The notes: generated by a model not told the origin, from the letters alone. Positions 1-8,847 are shown, counted from the first letter of the stretch. The stretch: 64,000 nucleotides of DNA from JBBRSD01 sp038245725 (GCA_038245725.1 JBBRSD010000001.1:248001-312000), one strand, 5' to 3'. Made by a program: numbers and translations.

Positions 1-66
1 CACGACACCCGGCGCCAGGGCCTGTTCGTGCGCCTCTACGACGAGTACGCCGAGGGGAGGGGATAG
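1..66 (+). CDS. C-terminal tail of an unidentified protein (5' truncated by the window)
   Basis: Frame 1 reads without a stop from the first base to a TAG at 64-66, giving a 21-residue charged tail that ends LYDEYAEGRG. One base separates this stop from the ATG of the next gene, so the two are probably in one operon. Too little is visible to name the product. Confidence 0.6.
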   Translation, partial: HDTRRQGLFVRLYDEYAEGRG

Positions 67-67
67 C

Positions 68-2107
68 ATGCCCACACGCAAGGGCGGACCGCGCCCGGCA
101 CGACAGCGCATCGCACCTCCCGAGGCGGTCGTGCCCACGCCCGAGGAGAGCGTCGCCGCGAGCATGGGCGTCACGGAAGCTGACATGCCGCAAGCCGCTG
201 CCGCCGCCCCGGTGGTGCCGAAGGGGCCGCGGCGCAATCCGCTGTTCCCGGTCGGTGTGTCGCTCTACCCACTTGACGCTGAGTCCGCGAGCTGGGACCA
301 GTGGTATGCCGCAGACATGGCGCCCGACCTCGCGTTGCTCGAAGAAGCTCGCTTCGGCCTCGTTCGCGTCTTCGCGTCGTGGAAGGTACTCGAGCCGCAG
401 GTGGGCCAGTACGACGAGGACGGACTGCAGCGGCTGCTCGATATCATCTCGGCGGCGCGGGCCAGAAAGCTCCAGACTATCGTGTGCTTCTTCGCTGACG
501 ACCGCCATGCGGACCTCGTCGACGTGCCGTGGGGCAAGAAACGCGATCCGCGCACGGACGCCTACCTCATCCAGCGCGAGATATCGCTCGTGCAAAAGAT
601 CGTGGGCCACCTGCGCTCCGACGCCGGCGTCTTCGCCTGGCAGCTCGCCAACGAGGCGTTCCTCTCGGGATTCACCGAGAAGAGCGAGCTCGACGAGTGG
701 ACGCTGCTGCTTCGCGAAGCCGTGCGAGAGTTCGACCCCGAGCGTCCCATCACGCTCGGCATCGACGCCGAGACGTTCTTCCGCTCCACAGGTGTGGATG
801 CGCGCGACGCAGTTGAGGGCTGCGAGTTCGCGGTCAGCCACGTCACCGCCGCGTACCGCGCTTACGCCGCCGAGGGCCCCGTGACGTCCGGGCCGTCCAC
901 CTACCTCGAGTCGTTCCTGCTGCGCACCGCCAACCGCGGCAAGCCCGTCCTACTCGACGACGCCGGCACGCTCTCGCTCGACTTCTCACCCGCCGAGGAG
1001 GCCGCGGCGATGCGCACTTCGCTGTGGTCGGCGCTCGGTAACCGCGCGGCGGGCGTACTCGCGCGCCGGTTGCGTGACATGGCGACAGACCGGCGCGAGC
1101 CGTACTTCCTCGACCCGTACGAGACACTCGTGGGGCTGTCCACCGTCGACCGCGCGCTCAAGCCGTCCTTCGCCGAGGCGGGCCGCTTCGTCCGTGCCGC
1201 CGCGCGCATCGACCTGAAGGCGTTCGCGCAAACACCCGAGCGCACGGCCGTCGTCATCCCTGCCGAGCGCTTCAACCCGCTGCCCGATCTCGCGTCGCTC
1301 TTTGACGCGCGCTCCTGCCTGACCGCGTTCATCGGTGCGAAGCACGCTCATCTGCCGGTCGCGGTCGCGCAGGAGGCCGACGACTTCTCGGCGTACTCGG
1401 TGTTACTCGTCCCAAGCGCCTTCAACTTCGCCGACGAGACCTGGGAGCGGCTCAGCACCTTCGTGCAGGGCGGCGGTTCGCTGCTGCTGTCCTACGGCGG
1501 CGGAGATGCGCACCCGGCGATACGCGAGCTGTTCGGCGTGGAGTTCCGCGGCGACGGCGGCCCGCGGTCACAGCTCTCGTGCCGCGTGGCCCAGGAGGAC
1601 ATGCTCGGCGCGCTGGAGAGCTTCGACGCGAACTTCGAGGTCTCGAACTACGCCTTGCTTTCCGGCGGGACGGCCACGATCGTCGCCACCGACGCGAACG
1701 GCAGCCCGCTGCTCACCGTCAATGCCGTGGGCCAGGGCCGTGCGGTCTACGTCGCGGTGCCGCTCGAACGCGCCATCGCGCAGGGCGACCCGTGGGCGAC
1801 GCCGGCCCCGGTGCGCAAGCTGCTGAGCGAGGTGTACGGCGCTGTGGCCCGAGCGGCCGGTTGCGGTGCCCCGGTGGGCTGCGATGTCCCCGAGGTCGAG
1901 GTCGTGCTCTTCCAGGGCGAGACCGAAGACATCCTGCTCCTCATCAATCACACCGCAGAGCACGTCAAGCCGAACATCACCACGGATCGCCGCATCGCCG
2001 CGATCTCCGATGTGCGCGGAGGTTCTCCGGTCGCCGTGGGCGGCGCCGCGTTCGGCGTGACGCTCGAGCCCAATGGCGCGCTCGCGTTGCGCCTCACCTA
2101 TGCGTGA
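68..2107 (+). CDS. GH-A clan glycoside hydrolase-like protein (beta-galactosidase/cellulase-like)
   Basis: This is a 679-residue protein without an obvious signal peptide. After a Pro/Ala-rich linker (about residues 1-60) comes a TIM-barrel-like region resembling GH5/GH42 enzymes. It carries the strand-4 acid/base motif WQLANE near residue 196. The place where these families have the nucleophile glutamate reads PVLLDDAG near residue 298, with Asp in place of Glu, so activity is uncertain. From about residue 420 there is a glutamine-amidotransferase-like region like the trimerisation domain of GH42 enzymes (SVLLVPSAFNF, then GGGSLLLSYGG), then a small beta domain. Substrate cannot be told. It follows the partial upstream gene by one base. 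Confidence 0.7.
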   Translation: MPTRKGGPRPARQRIAPPEAVVPTPEESVAASMGVTEADMPQAAAAAPVVPKGPRRNPLFPVGVSLYPLDAESASWDQWYAADMAPDLALLEEARFGLVRVFASWKVLEPQVGQYDEDGLQRLLDIISAARARKLQTIVCFFADDRHADLVDVPWGKKRDPRTDAYLIQREISLVQKIVGHLRSDAGVFAWQLANEAFLSGFTEKSELDEWTLLLREAVREFDPERPITLGIDAETFFRSTGVDARDAVEGCEFAVSHVTAAYRAYAAEGPVTSGPSTYLESFLLRTANRGKPVLLDDAGTLSLDFSPAEEAAAMRTSLWSALGNRAAGVLARRLRDMATDRREPYFLDPYETLVGLSTVDRALKPSFAEAGRFVRAAARIDLKAFAQTPERTAVVIPAERFNPLPDLASLFDARSCLTAFIGAKHAHLPVAVAQEADDFSAYSVLLVPSAFNFADETWERLSTFVQGGGSLLLSYGGGDAHPAIRELFGVEFRGDGGPRSQLSCRVAQEDMLGALESFDANFEVSNYALLSGGTATIVATDANGSPLLTVNAVGQGRAVYVAVPLERAIAQGDPWATPAPVRKLLSEVYGAVARAAGCGAPVGCDVPEVEVVLFQGETEDILLLINHTAEHVKPNITTDRRIAAISDVRGGSPVAVGGAAFGVTLEPNGALALRLTYA

Positions 2108-2191
2108 CGCTATTGGCGCGTGCGATGCTCGGGTTGTGTTAGGCAACGCCCATGCCTATATTCGTCGTGACCCGAATGGAGATTCTGCTAC

Positions 2192-2776
2192 ATGACTCAG
2201 ACGGATCAGTCTAGGGAAAGCGTTCGCGACCGCATTCTGAGTGCCTCGCTCAGCCTGTTCGTGGGCAAGGGCTTCCACTCCACCTCGATTCCGGACATCG
2301 TCGCGGCATCGGGTACCAGCATCGGGGCTGTGTATCACCATTTCGGCAGCAAAGACGAACTCGCCCGCGTGCTACACAGGCAACTCGTCGACCAGTTCGT
2401 GGCCTTGTCCTCCGAGAAGGTCCTGTCGCTGCCCACGGCACGTGAACGTGTGTACGGGTATGTCGACATGTTCTTCAAGCTGACCGAAACCGACCCCGAA
2501 TTCGTGTCGTACCTGATCTACACCCGTCCGAAGTCAGCCGTCGAAGACAATCTCACGGTCTGTTCTCGCGAGGGACTCGAAGTCACGCGACACATCATCG
2601 TCGATGGCATCTCGTCGGGGGAGTTGCGAGACATCGACGTGCGCGTGCTGTGTGGACTCATCTCCGGCACCATCATGCGCATGATCGACCTGCGGCTTGA
2701 CCGCGTGATTCCCGAGCCGCTGACCGGGATGATCGATGATACGGCAGCGTGCATCTGGGCGGGCATGAAGTCCTAG
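2192..2776 (+). CDS. TetR/AcrR-family transcriptional regulator
   Basis: A 194-residue TetR-type repressor. The N-terminal helix-turn-helix (residues about 8-55) has the usual pattern ILSASLSLFVGKGFHSTSI followed by GAVYHHFGSKDEL. The remaining helical part is the ligand-binding and dimer domain. ATG is preceded by GGAG at a 9-nt distance. It sits 133 bp upstream of the FAD/Fe-S dehydrogenase gene, whose promoter holds two TetR-like palindromes, so that gene is its likely target. The inducer is unknown but would plausibly be the dehydrogenase substrate. Confidence 0.9.
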   Translation: MTQTDQSRESVRDRILSASLSLFVGKGFHSTSIPDIVAASGTSIGAVYHHFGSKDELARVLHRQLVDQFVALSSEKVLSLPTARERVYGYVDMFFKLTETDPEFVSYLIYTRPKSAVEDNLTVCSREGLEVTRHIIVDGISSGELRDIDVRVLCGLISGTIMRMIDLRLDRVIPEPLTGMIDDTAACIWAGMKS

Positions 2777-2811
2777 CACGGCACTCCCTCCGTCGTGAAG
2801 CTTAAGAACCC

Positions 2812-2840
2812 TTGCGCTTCCGGAACAGAACGACTATTCT
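2812..2840 (+). promoter_or_regulatory. Putative promoter of the FAD/Fe-S dehydrogenase gene
   Basis: TTGCGC at 2812-2817 and TATTCT at 2835-2840 are separated by 17 bp, fitting a sigma-70-type promoter. The -10 box lies inside the first TetR-like palindrome, so bound repressor would block RNA polymerase. Confidence 0.5.
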
Positions 2841-2869
2841 TTCTGCTAGAACAGAACGACCATTCGTTC
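2828..2869. promoter_or_regulatory. Two tandem TetR-type operators
   Basis: The site at 2854-2869 is a perfect palindrome, GAACGA-CCAT-TCGTTC, typical of TetR-family operators. The site at 2828-2843, GAACGA-CTAT-TCTTTC, is an imperfect copy with one mismatch. Their starts are 26 bp apart within a direct repeat (2823-2840 and 2849-2866). They overlap the -10 box and the likely transcription start of the downstream gene. Confidence 0.65.
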
Positions 2870-2909
2870 GGTTGAAGTGCCGAACATCCGGATCGCAGGA
2901 GGACCAACG

Positions 2910-5582
2910 ATGCTTGAGCCCATCAAGAAGCTCTTTGGAGATCGCGCAAGCGACGATGCGCTACGTCGATTCGTCTATGGCCACGATATGGGAGCGCTTC
3001 CGGACACAATCGGCAGGTTCATCGACAACGTGCCCGGTTTGGTCGTGCAGCCGGTGTCGGAAGATGAGGTCATCGCGCTTGTGAACTTCGCACGATCGAC
3101 AGGGACACCGATCGTGCCCCGCGGGGCCGCCACCGCTGGCTTCGGCGGGAGTGTACCGGCCAAGAGCGGCATTGTTGCGGATTTCGTTCGAATGAACGGC
3201 ATCGTTGGCGTCGACCCCACGAGCTTCTCGGTGACCGTCGAACCGGGCGTTGTGTGGGCCGATCTCGAGAAGGCGCTTGATGCGCACGGTCGTAGGCTTC
3301 CGGTCTACCCGACGAGTGCGCTGTCGGCCACGGTTGGCGGGTGGGTCGCGCAGGGCGGCGCCGGTATCGGGAGCCGCGGAAAAGGCGATTTGCTCGAAAA
3401 CATCGTGTCCGTGCGCGCGGTGCTGGGCAGCGGTGACGTCAAGGAGTTCTCGGGGGAGGACCTTCACCTCGTCTACGCGATGGAAGGGATCACCGGCGTC
3501 ATCACTAGTGTCACGTTGGCCACGCTGCCGAGCGCCGAGATAGTCGCCTGGCTCTACGCTTTCCCCTCGGCGATCACTGCGCAGGCGTTCGCGGCCGCAA
3601 CTGGCGACGTGAGCATCTGGCACCTGAACGTCCAACCGCCGCACTTCGTCGCCCTCAAGAACCGCGCGACGGGTGGGAGTCTGCCTGAGGAGTGGCTCGC
3701 GTTGGTTGCGTTTCCCGCGTCAGACTCGACGGATGCGGCGGTCGAGCACTTGGCAGCCGCAAACAACGGCCGGAGGTTGTCGGCAAGCGATGGTGCTCAC
3801 GAGTGGGGGGAGCGCTTCTACCCCCTGCGCGGCAAGAAGTTCGGTCCGTCGATCATCGCCACCGATGTGGTGATTCCCGCCGATAGGCTCGCCGAGTTCT
3901 CGGCCAAGATCGCGGCCAAGTTCGGTGACGAACTCATCTTCGAGGCCACCGCGGTCGGCATGCGCGAGTACGCGATCATCGGATTCATGCTTGCCGACGA
4001 GCGCAAGCTCAGCTTCGTCATGCTGTTCGCCAACTCGCTTGTGGTCAACGAGATCGCAAAGAAGGTGGGCGGTCGCGCGTTCGCGAGCGGCATGTACCTG
4101 ACGACCGAATCCGAGGCGATCTACGGCCGCGAGGTGCTCGAGCGAGTTGTCGTATTCAAGCGGGAGACGGACCCCGCCGGCATCCTGAATCCCGGTAAGG
4201 TGCTCCCAATCAAATACGACCCCAACTCCCCGGTCAAGCGCATCGCTCGCGCCGTCGGTTCGGCGCGGGGGGTGTCGGGAATCGGCGGCGCTCTGGGCCG
4301 CGTGATGACCGGTGACGGTAAGGCGAAGAAGATTTCCGACCTGCCCAACGACATGGAGAACGGCGCCTTCGCCTGCGCAAGCTGCGGATTCTGTCGCGGC
4401 GTGTGCACGGTCTTCGCGCCCGATCCGTGGGAAGACAATTCGCCGCGCGGCAAGTGGTACATGCTCAAGGAGTACGCGAAGGGCAATCTCGAGTTCGACC
4501 AGACCATGGCCACCAAGATCAACCTGTGCACCACCTGCAAGCGCTGCGATACCGTCTGCGAAGTCTCGCTGCACATGGCGCACGAGTTCATGGGTGTGAA
4601 GCCCTACCTGCTCGACGCCAAGGCGTTCGAGAACACGGGCCTGGCCGACGTGCGCACCAACGTGATGACGACCGGCAACTTCTGGGGCGCCCCCGCCGAG
4701 GGCACCGAGTGGCGCACCGACGACATGCGCTTCTCGGAGGACAGTGGGGTCGGCTACTGGCCTGGCTGCTGGTCGAGCGTCGTCACCAAGAACGCCCCGC
4801 AGAACGCCGTCCACCTCATGAACGCCGCGGGCATCGAGCCCGTCTATCTCGGCGACGAGCAGACCTGCTGCGGCCTCTACCACGCGCTCGGCGGATATGC
4901 CGACGACTTCACGAAGCGGGTGAAGGATAACCTCGAGCTGATGAACCGCCGGGGCATCAAGACAATCATCACCTCGTGTCCCGGTTGTTTTGCGACGTTC
5001 ACGGAGAACTACAAGAGCGTGGCCGATGAACTCGGCATCCTGTGTGACATCGAGTTCAAGCACGTGGTGGTCTATCTCAGCGAGCTCGTTGAGCAGGGGA
5101 AGCTCGTTTTCCCCGCCGGCGATCCGATCAGCGTCACCTACCACGACTCGTGCCACCTGGGTCGCTGGTTCGGCAAGTACGAAGAGCCACGACGCGTTCT
5201 CGCGGCCATGCCGAATCTGAATCTGCTCGAGATGGATCACAGCCGCGAAGAGGCGTTGTGTTGCGGCCTTGTGGGCGCGTTCTACCACCTGCCAACGGTT
5301 CAGCACTCGGCCGTCACGCGTGTGACCGAGGCCGAGAAGACGGGTGCGCAATACCTTGTCACCAACTGCGCCGGCTGTGCCTCACAGTTCAACGCCGCGA
5401 CTAACGCGATGGGCACCACAATCAAGCAGAAGGATCTGACGGATCTTGCTGCCGAGGCTCTGGGGTACGAGGTGTACGACCCGACGGAGGCGATCGCTGG
5501 TGCCATGCAGGGTGCCGTGCAGATGCTCTCGGGATCGGTGACCGCACCGCGCAAGTGCGACATGTGCGGTGCCTGCGAATAG
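2910..5582 (+). CDS. Fused FAD-linked oxidase / 4Fe-4S CCG-domain dehydrogenase (lactate/glycolate dehydrogenase type)
   Basis: An 890-residue fusion of a GlcD/D-lactate dehydrogenase-like FAD subunit and a GlpC/GlcF-like iron-sulfur subunit. The FAD-binding PCMH domain is at about residues 25-200 (RGAATAGFGGSV), followed by the FAD oxidase C-terminal domain. Two 4Fe-4S motifs follow (CASCGFCRGVC near 488, CTTCKRCDTVC near 539), then two cysteine-rich CCG domains (CCGLYHALG near 652, CCGLVGAF near 784) and a final CDMCGACE tail. ATG 2910 is chosen because AGGAGGA lies 6 nt upstream; a GTG at 2877 is in frame but has no Shine-Dalgarno. It probably passes electrons from a 2-hydroxy acid to quinone or flavin carriers. 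Exact substrate unknown. Confidence 0.88.
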   Translation: MLEPIKKLFGDRASDDALRRFVYGHDMGALPDTIGRFIDNVPGLVVQPVSEDEVIALVNFARSTGTPIVPRGAATAGFGGSVPAKSGIVADFVRMNGIVGVDPTSFSVTVEPGVVWADLEKALDAHGRRLPVYPTSALSATVGGWVAQGGAGIGSRGKGDLLENIVSVRAVLGSGDVKEFSGEDLHLVYAMEGITGVITSVTLATLPSAEIVAWLYAFPSAITAQAFAAATGDVSIWHLNVQPPHFVALKNRATGGSLPEEWLALVAFPASDSTDAAVEHLAAANNGRRLSASDGAHEWGERFYPLRGKKFGPSIIATDVVIPADRLAEFSAKIAAKFGDELIFEATAVGMREYAIIGFMLADERKLSFVMLFANSLVVNEIAKKVGGRAFASGMYLTTESEAIYGREVLERVVVFKRETDPAGILNPGKVLPIKYDPNSPVKRIARAVGSARGVSGIGGALGRVMTGDGKAKKISDLPNDMENGAFACASCGFCRGVCTVFAPDPWEDNSPRGKWYMLKEYAKGNLEFDQTMATKINLCTTCKRCDTVCEVSLHMAHEFMGVKPYLLDAKAFENTGLADVRTNVMTTGNFWGAPAEGTEWRTDDMRFSEDSGVGYWPGCWSSVVTKNAPQNAVHLMNAAGIEPVYLGDEQTCCGLYHALGGYADDFTKRVKDNLELMNRRGIKTIITSCPGCFATFTENYKSVADELGILCDIEFKHVVVYLSELVEQGKLVFPAGDPISVTYHDSCHLGRWFGKYEEPRRVLAAMPNLNLLEMDHSREEALCCGLVGAFYHLPTVQHSAVTRVTEAEKTGAQYLVTNCAGCASQFNAATNAMGTTIKQKDLTDLAAEALGYEVYDPTEAIAGAMQGAVQMLSGSVTAPRKCDMCGACE

Positions 5583-5769
5583 TCCCCGTCCGCCCAACAA
5601 CGACGGGAGGCGGGCCTGATCCGGGTCCGCCTCCCTCCTCATTCTGCGCCATAGCGTGGTGCGATCGCGGTGTTCTCAGCTCAGCGGCGTGTGCGGTTGA
5701 TGGTATTCTGGCCAGGCGACTCGTGTCTGCGCGCTGTCGAACTTCGTCGTGCGAGGGAGGTGACCCCGA

Positions 5770-6810
5770 ATGGCCGAGCAGGTACGCCTCACACAGCTCT
5801 CCAGCAAGGCTGGTTGAGCGGCGAAATGGGGTCCGGCGGACCTCAAGGCCGTTCTCGACCATATCGCGCCCGGTGAATCCGACGCGCTCCTCCTCGGCTT
5901 CGAGACGAACGACGACGCGGCGGTCTACCAGCTCACGCCTGACATCGCGACGCTGCTGACCGTCGACTTCTTCACGCCCATCGTCGACGACCCGTACGAC
6001 TTCGGCCGCATCGCCGCGGCCAACTCGCTCTCCGACATCTACGCGATGGGGGGTCGTCCGCTCACCGCGATGAACCTGCTCGCGTTCCCGTGCTCGCTCG
6101 GTCCCGACATCGTGGGCGAGGTGGTCCGCGGAGGCGCCGAGAAGGTCGCCGAGGCAGGCGCGGTCACCGTGGGTGGCCACACCATCGACGACAAGGAGCC
6201 GAAGTTCGGGCTGTCGGTGATGGGCGTCGTGCATCCGGATCGTGTGATCCGCAACCGTGGCGCTCAGGCCGGCGACTCGATCGTGCTCACGAAGCCGATC
6301 GGCACCGGAATCATCGGCACCGCGCTGCGCGCCGGCCACGAGACCGAGGAGACCGCGCGCGACGTCATCGAGTCGATGGCGGCGCTCAACCGGCTCGCAG
6401 CCGAGGCGATGGTGGAGGTGGGTGTGCGCGCGGCGACCGACGTCACCGGCTTCGGGCTGCTGGGGCACATGCACGAGATGGCGGAGGCCAGCGGCGTTGC
6501 CGCGCGAATCATCGCTGTCGAGGTACCGGTCTTCGACCGCGTCTTCGAGTACGCCGAGCAAGGTGTCGTGCCCGGCCGGACGGCTGACGTGATCGAATGG
6601 GTCAGCGACTTCGTCACGTGGAGCTGGAAGATCGATGCCGAGAAGTGGTTGCCGGTGCTGTGCGACCCCCAGACAAGCGGGGGGCTGCTCATCGCGGTGG
6701 CGCCGGAGCGAGCGTTGCAGCTCGTGGAAACGCTCGAGTCGCATTGCCAGCTTGCGGCTGTGATCGGCCAGTTCGAGGTGGGGGACGCAGGGGCTGTGCG
6801 GGTGGGGTAG
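5770..6810 (+). CDS. selD: Selenide, water dikinase (selenophosphate synthetase), a selenoprotein
   Basis: SelD makes selenophosphate from selenide and ATP for selenocysteine synthesis. The reading frame starts at ATG 5770 (GAGGGAGG upstream) and runs through an in-frame TGA at 5815-5817 (codon 16) to a stop at 6808-6810: 346 residues counting the TGA as selenocysteine. The motif around it, KAG-U-AAK-GP, is the catalytic Cys/Sec-Gly-Lys loop of SelD. Further family blocks are LTVDFFTPIVDDPYDFGRIA, NSLSDIYAMGG, and DVTGFGLLGHMHEM. A hairpin of the bacterial SECIS type follows the TGA. A standard gene caller would start it at 6046 and lose the N-terminal quarter. yedF, selA, selB and selC are close by. 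Confidence 0.95.
5828..5844 (+). promoter_or_regulatory. bSECIS-like hairpin for Sec insertion in selD
   Basis: GGGGTCC (5828-5834) pairs with GGACCTC (5838-5844), with one G-U pair, around a GGC loop. The stem starts 10 nt, and the loop 17 nt, after the TGA at 5815-5817. That spacing and the G in the apical loop match the known bacterial SECIS elements read by SelB. Confidence 0.7.
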
Positions 6811-6900
6811 GCGGGCGGCGGCCGTACCGGGATTGCGCCGAGATTTCACCGCACCGGCTTCTTTGCAACTCCCTAGGATAAGAAGGAGATGGAGAGCAAG

Positions 6901-7233
6901 ATGGCTATTTGGCAAACAGCCGCATCCTCCGCGACTATTATTGGAATCTTCGTCCAACTCATGTGGGTGGGGCGCTGGGCGCGGCAGTGGGTCGAGCGCG
7001 GCGGCAAGGGGAGAGTCGTTCGTTATTTTCGAGACAATGTCGTAATGGCGTTGCCTATGGCCATCGGATTGATTGTGCTGGATGCGGCGATCGCGGAAGG
7101 CGGCTTGACGTCGGCCGCCGTCCTTTCTTCCGTAGCGAATGCGGTGCTTTTGTCATCGTTTGCCAATCTGGTGTTGTACGCGCCGTACTTCATTTGGGTC
7201 GCTCGGCGGCGCAACTCGCGGGACCAAGCTTGA
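6901..7233 (+). CDS. Small membrane protein of unknown function
   Basis: A 110-residue protein with about three hydrophobic segments (residues about 8-22, 45-62 and 68-95) and a basic C-terminus (ARRRNSRDQA). ATG 6901 is preceded by GGAG at about 6 nt; ATG 6889 in the same frame is directly abutted by AAGGAG and is less likely. I do not recognise a family. Together with the next gene and an IS3 remnant it forms a patch, less GC-biased than its surroundings, inserted between selD and yedF. Confidence 0.6.
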   Translation: MAIWQTAASSATIIGIFVQLMWVGRWARQWVERGGKGRVVRYFRDNVVMALPMAIGLIVLDAAIAEGGLTSAAVLSSVANAVLLSSFANLVLYAPYFIWVARRRNSRDQA

Positions 7234-7284
7234 TACCACCGGGCAATCCGCTGAACCCGCTTTGTCTAGTGAGTGGAGGCAGAC

Positions 7285-8172
7285 ATGGACGGTGTCGACT
7301 CATCCGACGGACTCGATGTGTGTGCGGCGAGCGACAGTACGCGTGAGGTATCTCTACTTGCTGGAGTGAGGACAACGGCGAGCACGTCAGGCCGCCGGTT
7401 GCTGGGCATTCCGCTCGTTGGCCAGTTCGGTGTGAGACGCCTTGCGCCAGCGACGGTGGTTCTCGCCCTCGTTGGTGCTGCTCTGTGCGGCTGCGCCCCA
7501 AATCATGTGCCGGTGGCAGGACCCGAGGCAGTAGCGAGCCTGCTTCCGCCGTTGCCGACGCAACCCTCACCACGCACTATGTCAGCTATGGCCCGGACCG
7601 CGTTCTCTGAAGTCTCGCCTGCTCGCGCAAGAAGTGAGTCTGTGCCTTTGAGTTGGGGGACTCCCATTGCGGTGTACTCGCGGATACGGCGAACGACCGA
7701 GAGCTCGGGCGGCGCGGGGGTACCAGTCCTCGATCCGACCACCTGCAGGTTCCTCGTGTCGCTTGACACGAGCAAAGGCCCTGCGGGTGAGTTCTACATG
7801 TCGTCGCGCGCACCGTATCGCGCACTGGTCTCTACGGGACCGGAACATGTCCGATATGATCGCCAGCAAAAAACGGCCAGACTTGCGTCTGAAGCTCTTG
7901 CAGCATCGGGGAGAGTGGTCGCCTTCGAAGGTGTGTATGACGGGGTGTATGGCGAAGATCGCTTGGGCAACGCCGTGGTTGTGTTCTCAGTCGTCAGGTC
8001 GACTGGGACTTTACCGAATCCTGGAGATTCCGTGAGACCGGCGCCTCCGGCCGCAATCGAGAACAGGGTGTATTCCGGGACTGATGCGCGACAGATGGTG
8101 CTGCTCCTGCCTGGCGGTGACAGTGGCCCGCCTTCGTGGACACCTGACCCTTGGGGATTCCAGTCCCGATAG
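7285..8172 (+). CDS. Putative lipoprotein of unknown function
   Basis: Up to 295 residues from ATG 7285 (TGGAGG 5 nt upstream). The hydrophobic run APATVVLALVGAALCGC near residue 53 looks like a lipoprotein signal with lipobox LCGC, but it lies far inside the protein. A GTG at 7432 would put this signal exactly at the N-terminus (RRLAPATVV) and may be the true start, although no clear Shine-Dalgarno precedes it. The remainder is Pro/Ser-rich and then a globular region without a recognised domain. It lies in the accessory patch between selD and yedF. Confidence 0.55.
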   Translation: MDGVDSSDGLDVCAASDSTREVSLLAGVRTTASTSGRRLLGIPLVGQFGVRRLAPATVVLALVGAALCGCAPNHVPVAGPEAVASLLPPLPTQPSPRTMSAMARTAFSEVSPARARSESVPLSWGTPIAVYSRIRRTTESSGGAGVPVLDPTTCRFLVSLDTSKGPAGEFYMSSRAPYRALVSTGPEHVRYDRQQKTARLASEALAASGRVVAFEGVYDGVYGEDRLGNAVVVFSVVRSTGTLPNPGDSVRPAPPAAIENRVYSGTDARQMVLLLPGGDSGPPSWTPDPWGFQSR

Positions 8173-8211
8173 GGCGTATCCACATGCCGTGACCACACCC
8201 GCTCGAGCCGC

Positions 8212-8422
8212 TTGAGTTTCGCTCCGAGGCGGTCCGCCTGGCCCGCTTCGGCGAGATCTCGATCCCGCAGATCGCAAGAGACCTCGGAATCTCAGACTAG
8301 ACGCTTCGCAACCGGGTCGGCTGGACCCGACATCGACGAGGGACGCGCCCAAGGCTTGACCAGCACCTATCGCGATGAGCTGCGGCGCTTTCGCAAGGAA
8401 GTCAGAGTGTACGCGCTATAAT
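8212..8422 (+). pseudogene. Remnant of an IS3-family transposase OrfA
   Basis: The first frame reads LEFRSEAVRLARFGEISIPQ and IARDLGISD, the helix-turn-helix start of an IS3/IS911-type OrfA. A TAG replaces the usual Gln codon, then TLRNRV follows. About 50 bases later homology continues in another frame as DIDEGRAQGLTSTYRDELRR and FRKEVRVYAL, which is typical OrfA sequence. One stop and one frameshift plus absence of OrfB show a dead fragment. Confidence 0.75.
8417..8422 (+). promoter_or_regulatory. Consensus -10 box upstream of yedF
   Basis: A perfect TATAAT lies 50 bp before the yedF ATG, at the end of the transposase remnant. No good -35 box is visible at 16-18 bp upstream, so this is only a partial promoter call. 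It would let yedF be transcribed independently of selD. Confidence 0.35.
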
Positions 8423-8472
8423 CCCTCCTGAACGCTGCCATCTGCTTTCGCTATCCGAGGGGGAGTCTCGAC

Positions 8473-8811
8473 ATGTCGAAGCGCGTCTTGATCGTCAGCG
8501 ATACGATCGGCGAGGACACGAGTGGACTCGGCGCCATCCTCATGAAGAACTTCCTGTACTCGGTTGCGCGCGATGGCAGCACCCCGAAGGCGATCATGCT
8601 CATGAACGGCGGCGTTCGCCTCGCGTGTGAGGGCTCGACCTCCCTCGACGACCTGCGAATCCTCGCGGAGAACGGTGTGCCCGTGAAGGTGTGCGGCACC
8701 TGCCTCGACTTCCTCGGCTTGATGGACCAGCTCGAGGTGGGCGAGGTCGGCACGATGTCCGATGGAGTCGCGGCGATGCTTGGCGACGATGCGGTGCTGA
8801 CGGTCGGGTAG
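8473..8811 (+). CDS. yedF: YedF-type sulfurtransferase-like selenium metabolism protein (DsrE domain only)
   Basis: A 112-residue DsrE/DsrF-like protein matching the C-terminal half of YedF. Features are SKRVLIVSDTIGEDTSGLG at the start and the cysteine motif KVCGTCLDF near residue 75. Canonical YedF proteins also carry an N-terminal TusA-like domain, which is missing here. YedF genes usually neighbour selD, as here, and are thought to handle reactive selenium or sulfur for SelD. AGGGGGAG precedes the ATG. Confidence 0.8.
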   Translation: MSKRVLIVSDTIGEDTSGLGAILMKNFLYSVARDGSTPKAIMLMNGGVRLACEGSTSLDDLRILAENGVPVKVCGTCLDFLGLMDQLEVGEVGTMSDGVAAMLGDDAVLTVG

Positions 8812-8847
8812 CGCCGCACCCTCAGCGCTGCCGCCCGCGTGAGCGCG

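Noticed and set aside
3720..5351. Long open frame on the minus strand (543 codons)
   Set aside because: It lies wholly opposite the FAD/Fe-S dehydrogenase gene, has no recognisable domain, and is explained by the high GC third-position bias.
5422..6957. 511-codon minus-strand frame over selD
   Set aside because: Antisense shadow of selD and of the end of the dehydrogenase; composition is Arg/His-rich nonsense and no family motif is present.
8212..8422. Intact insertion sequence
   Set aside because: Only a broken OrfA fragment is visible; no OrfB, no terminal inverted repeats found.
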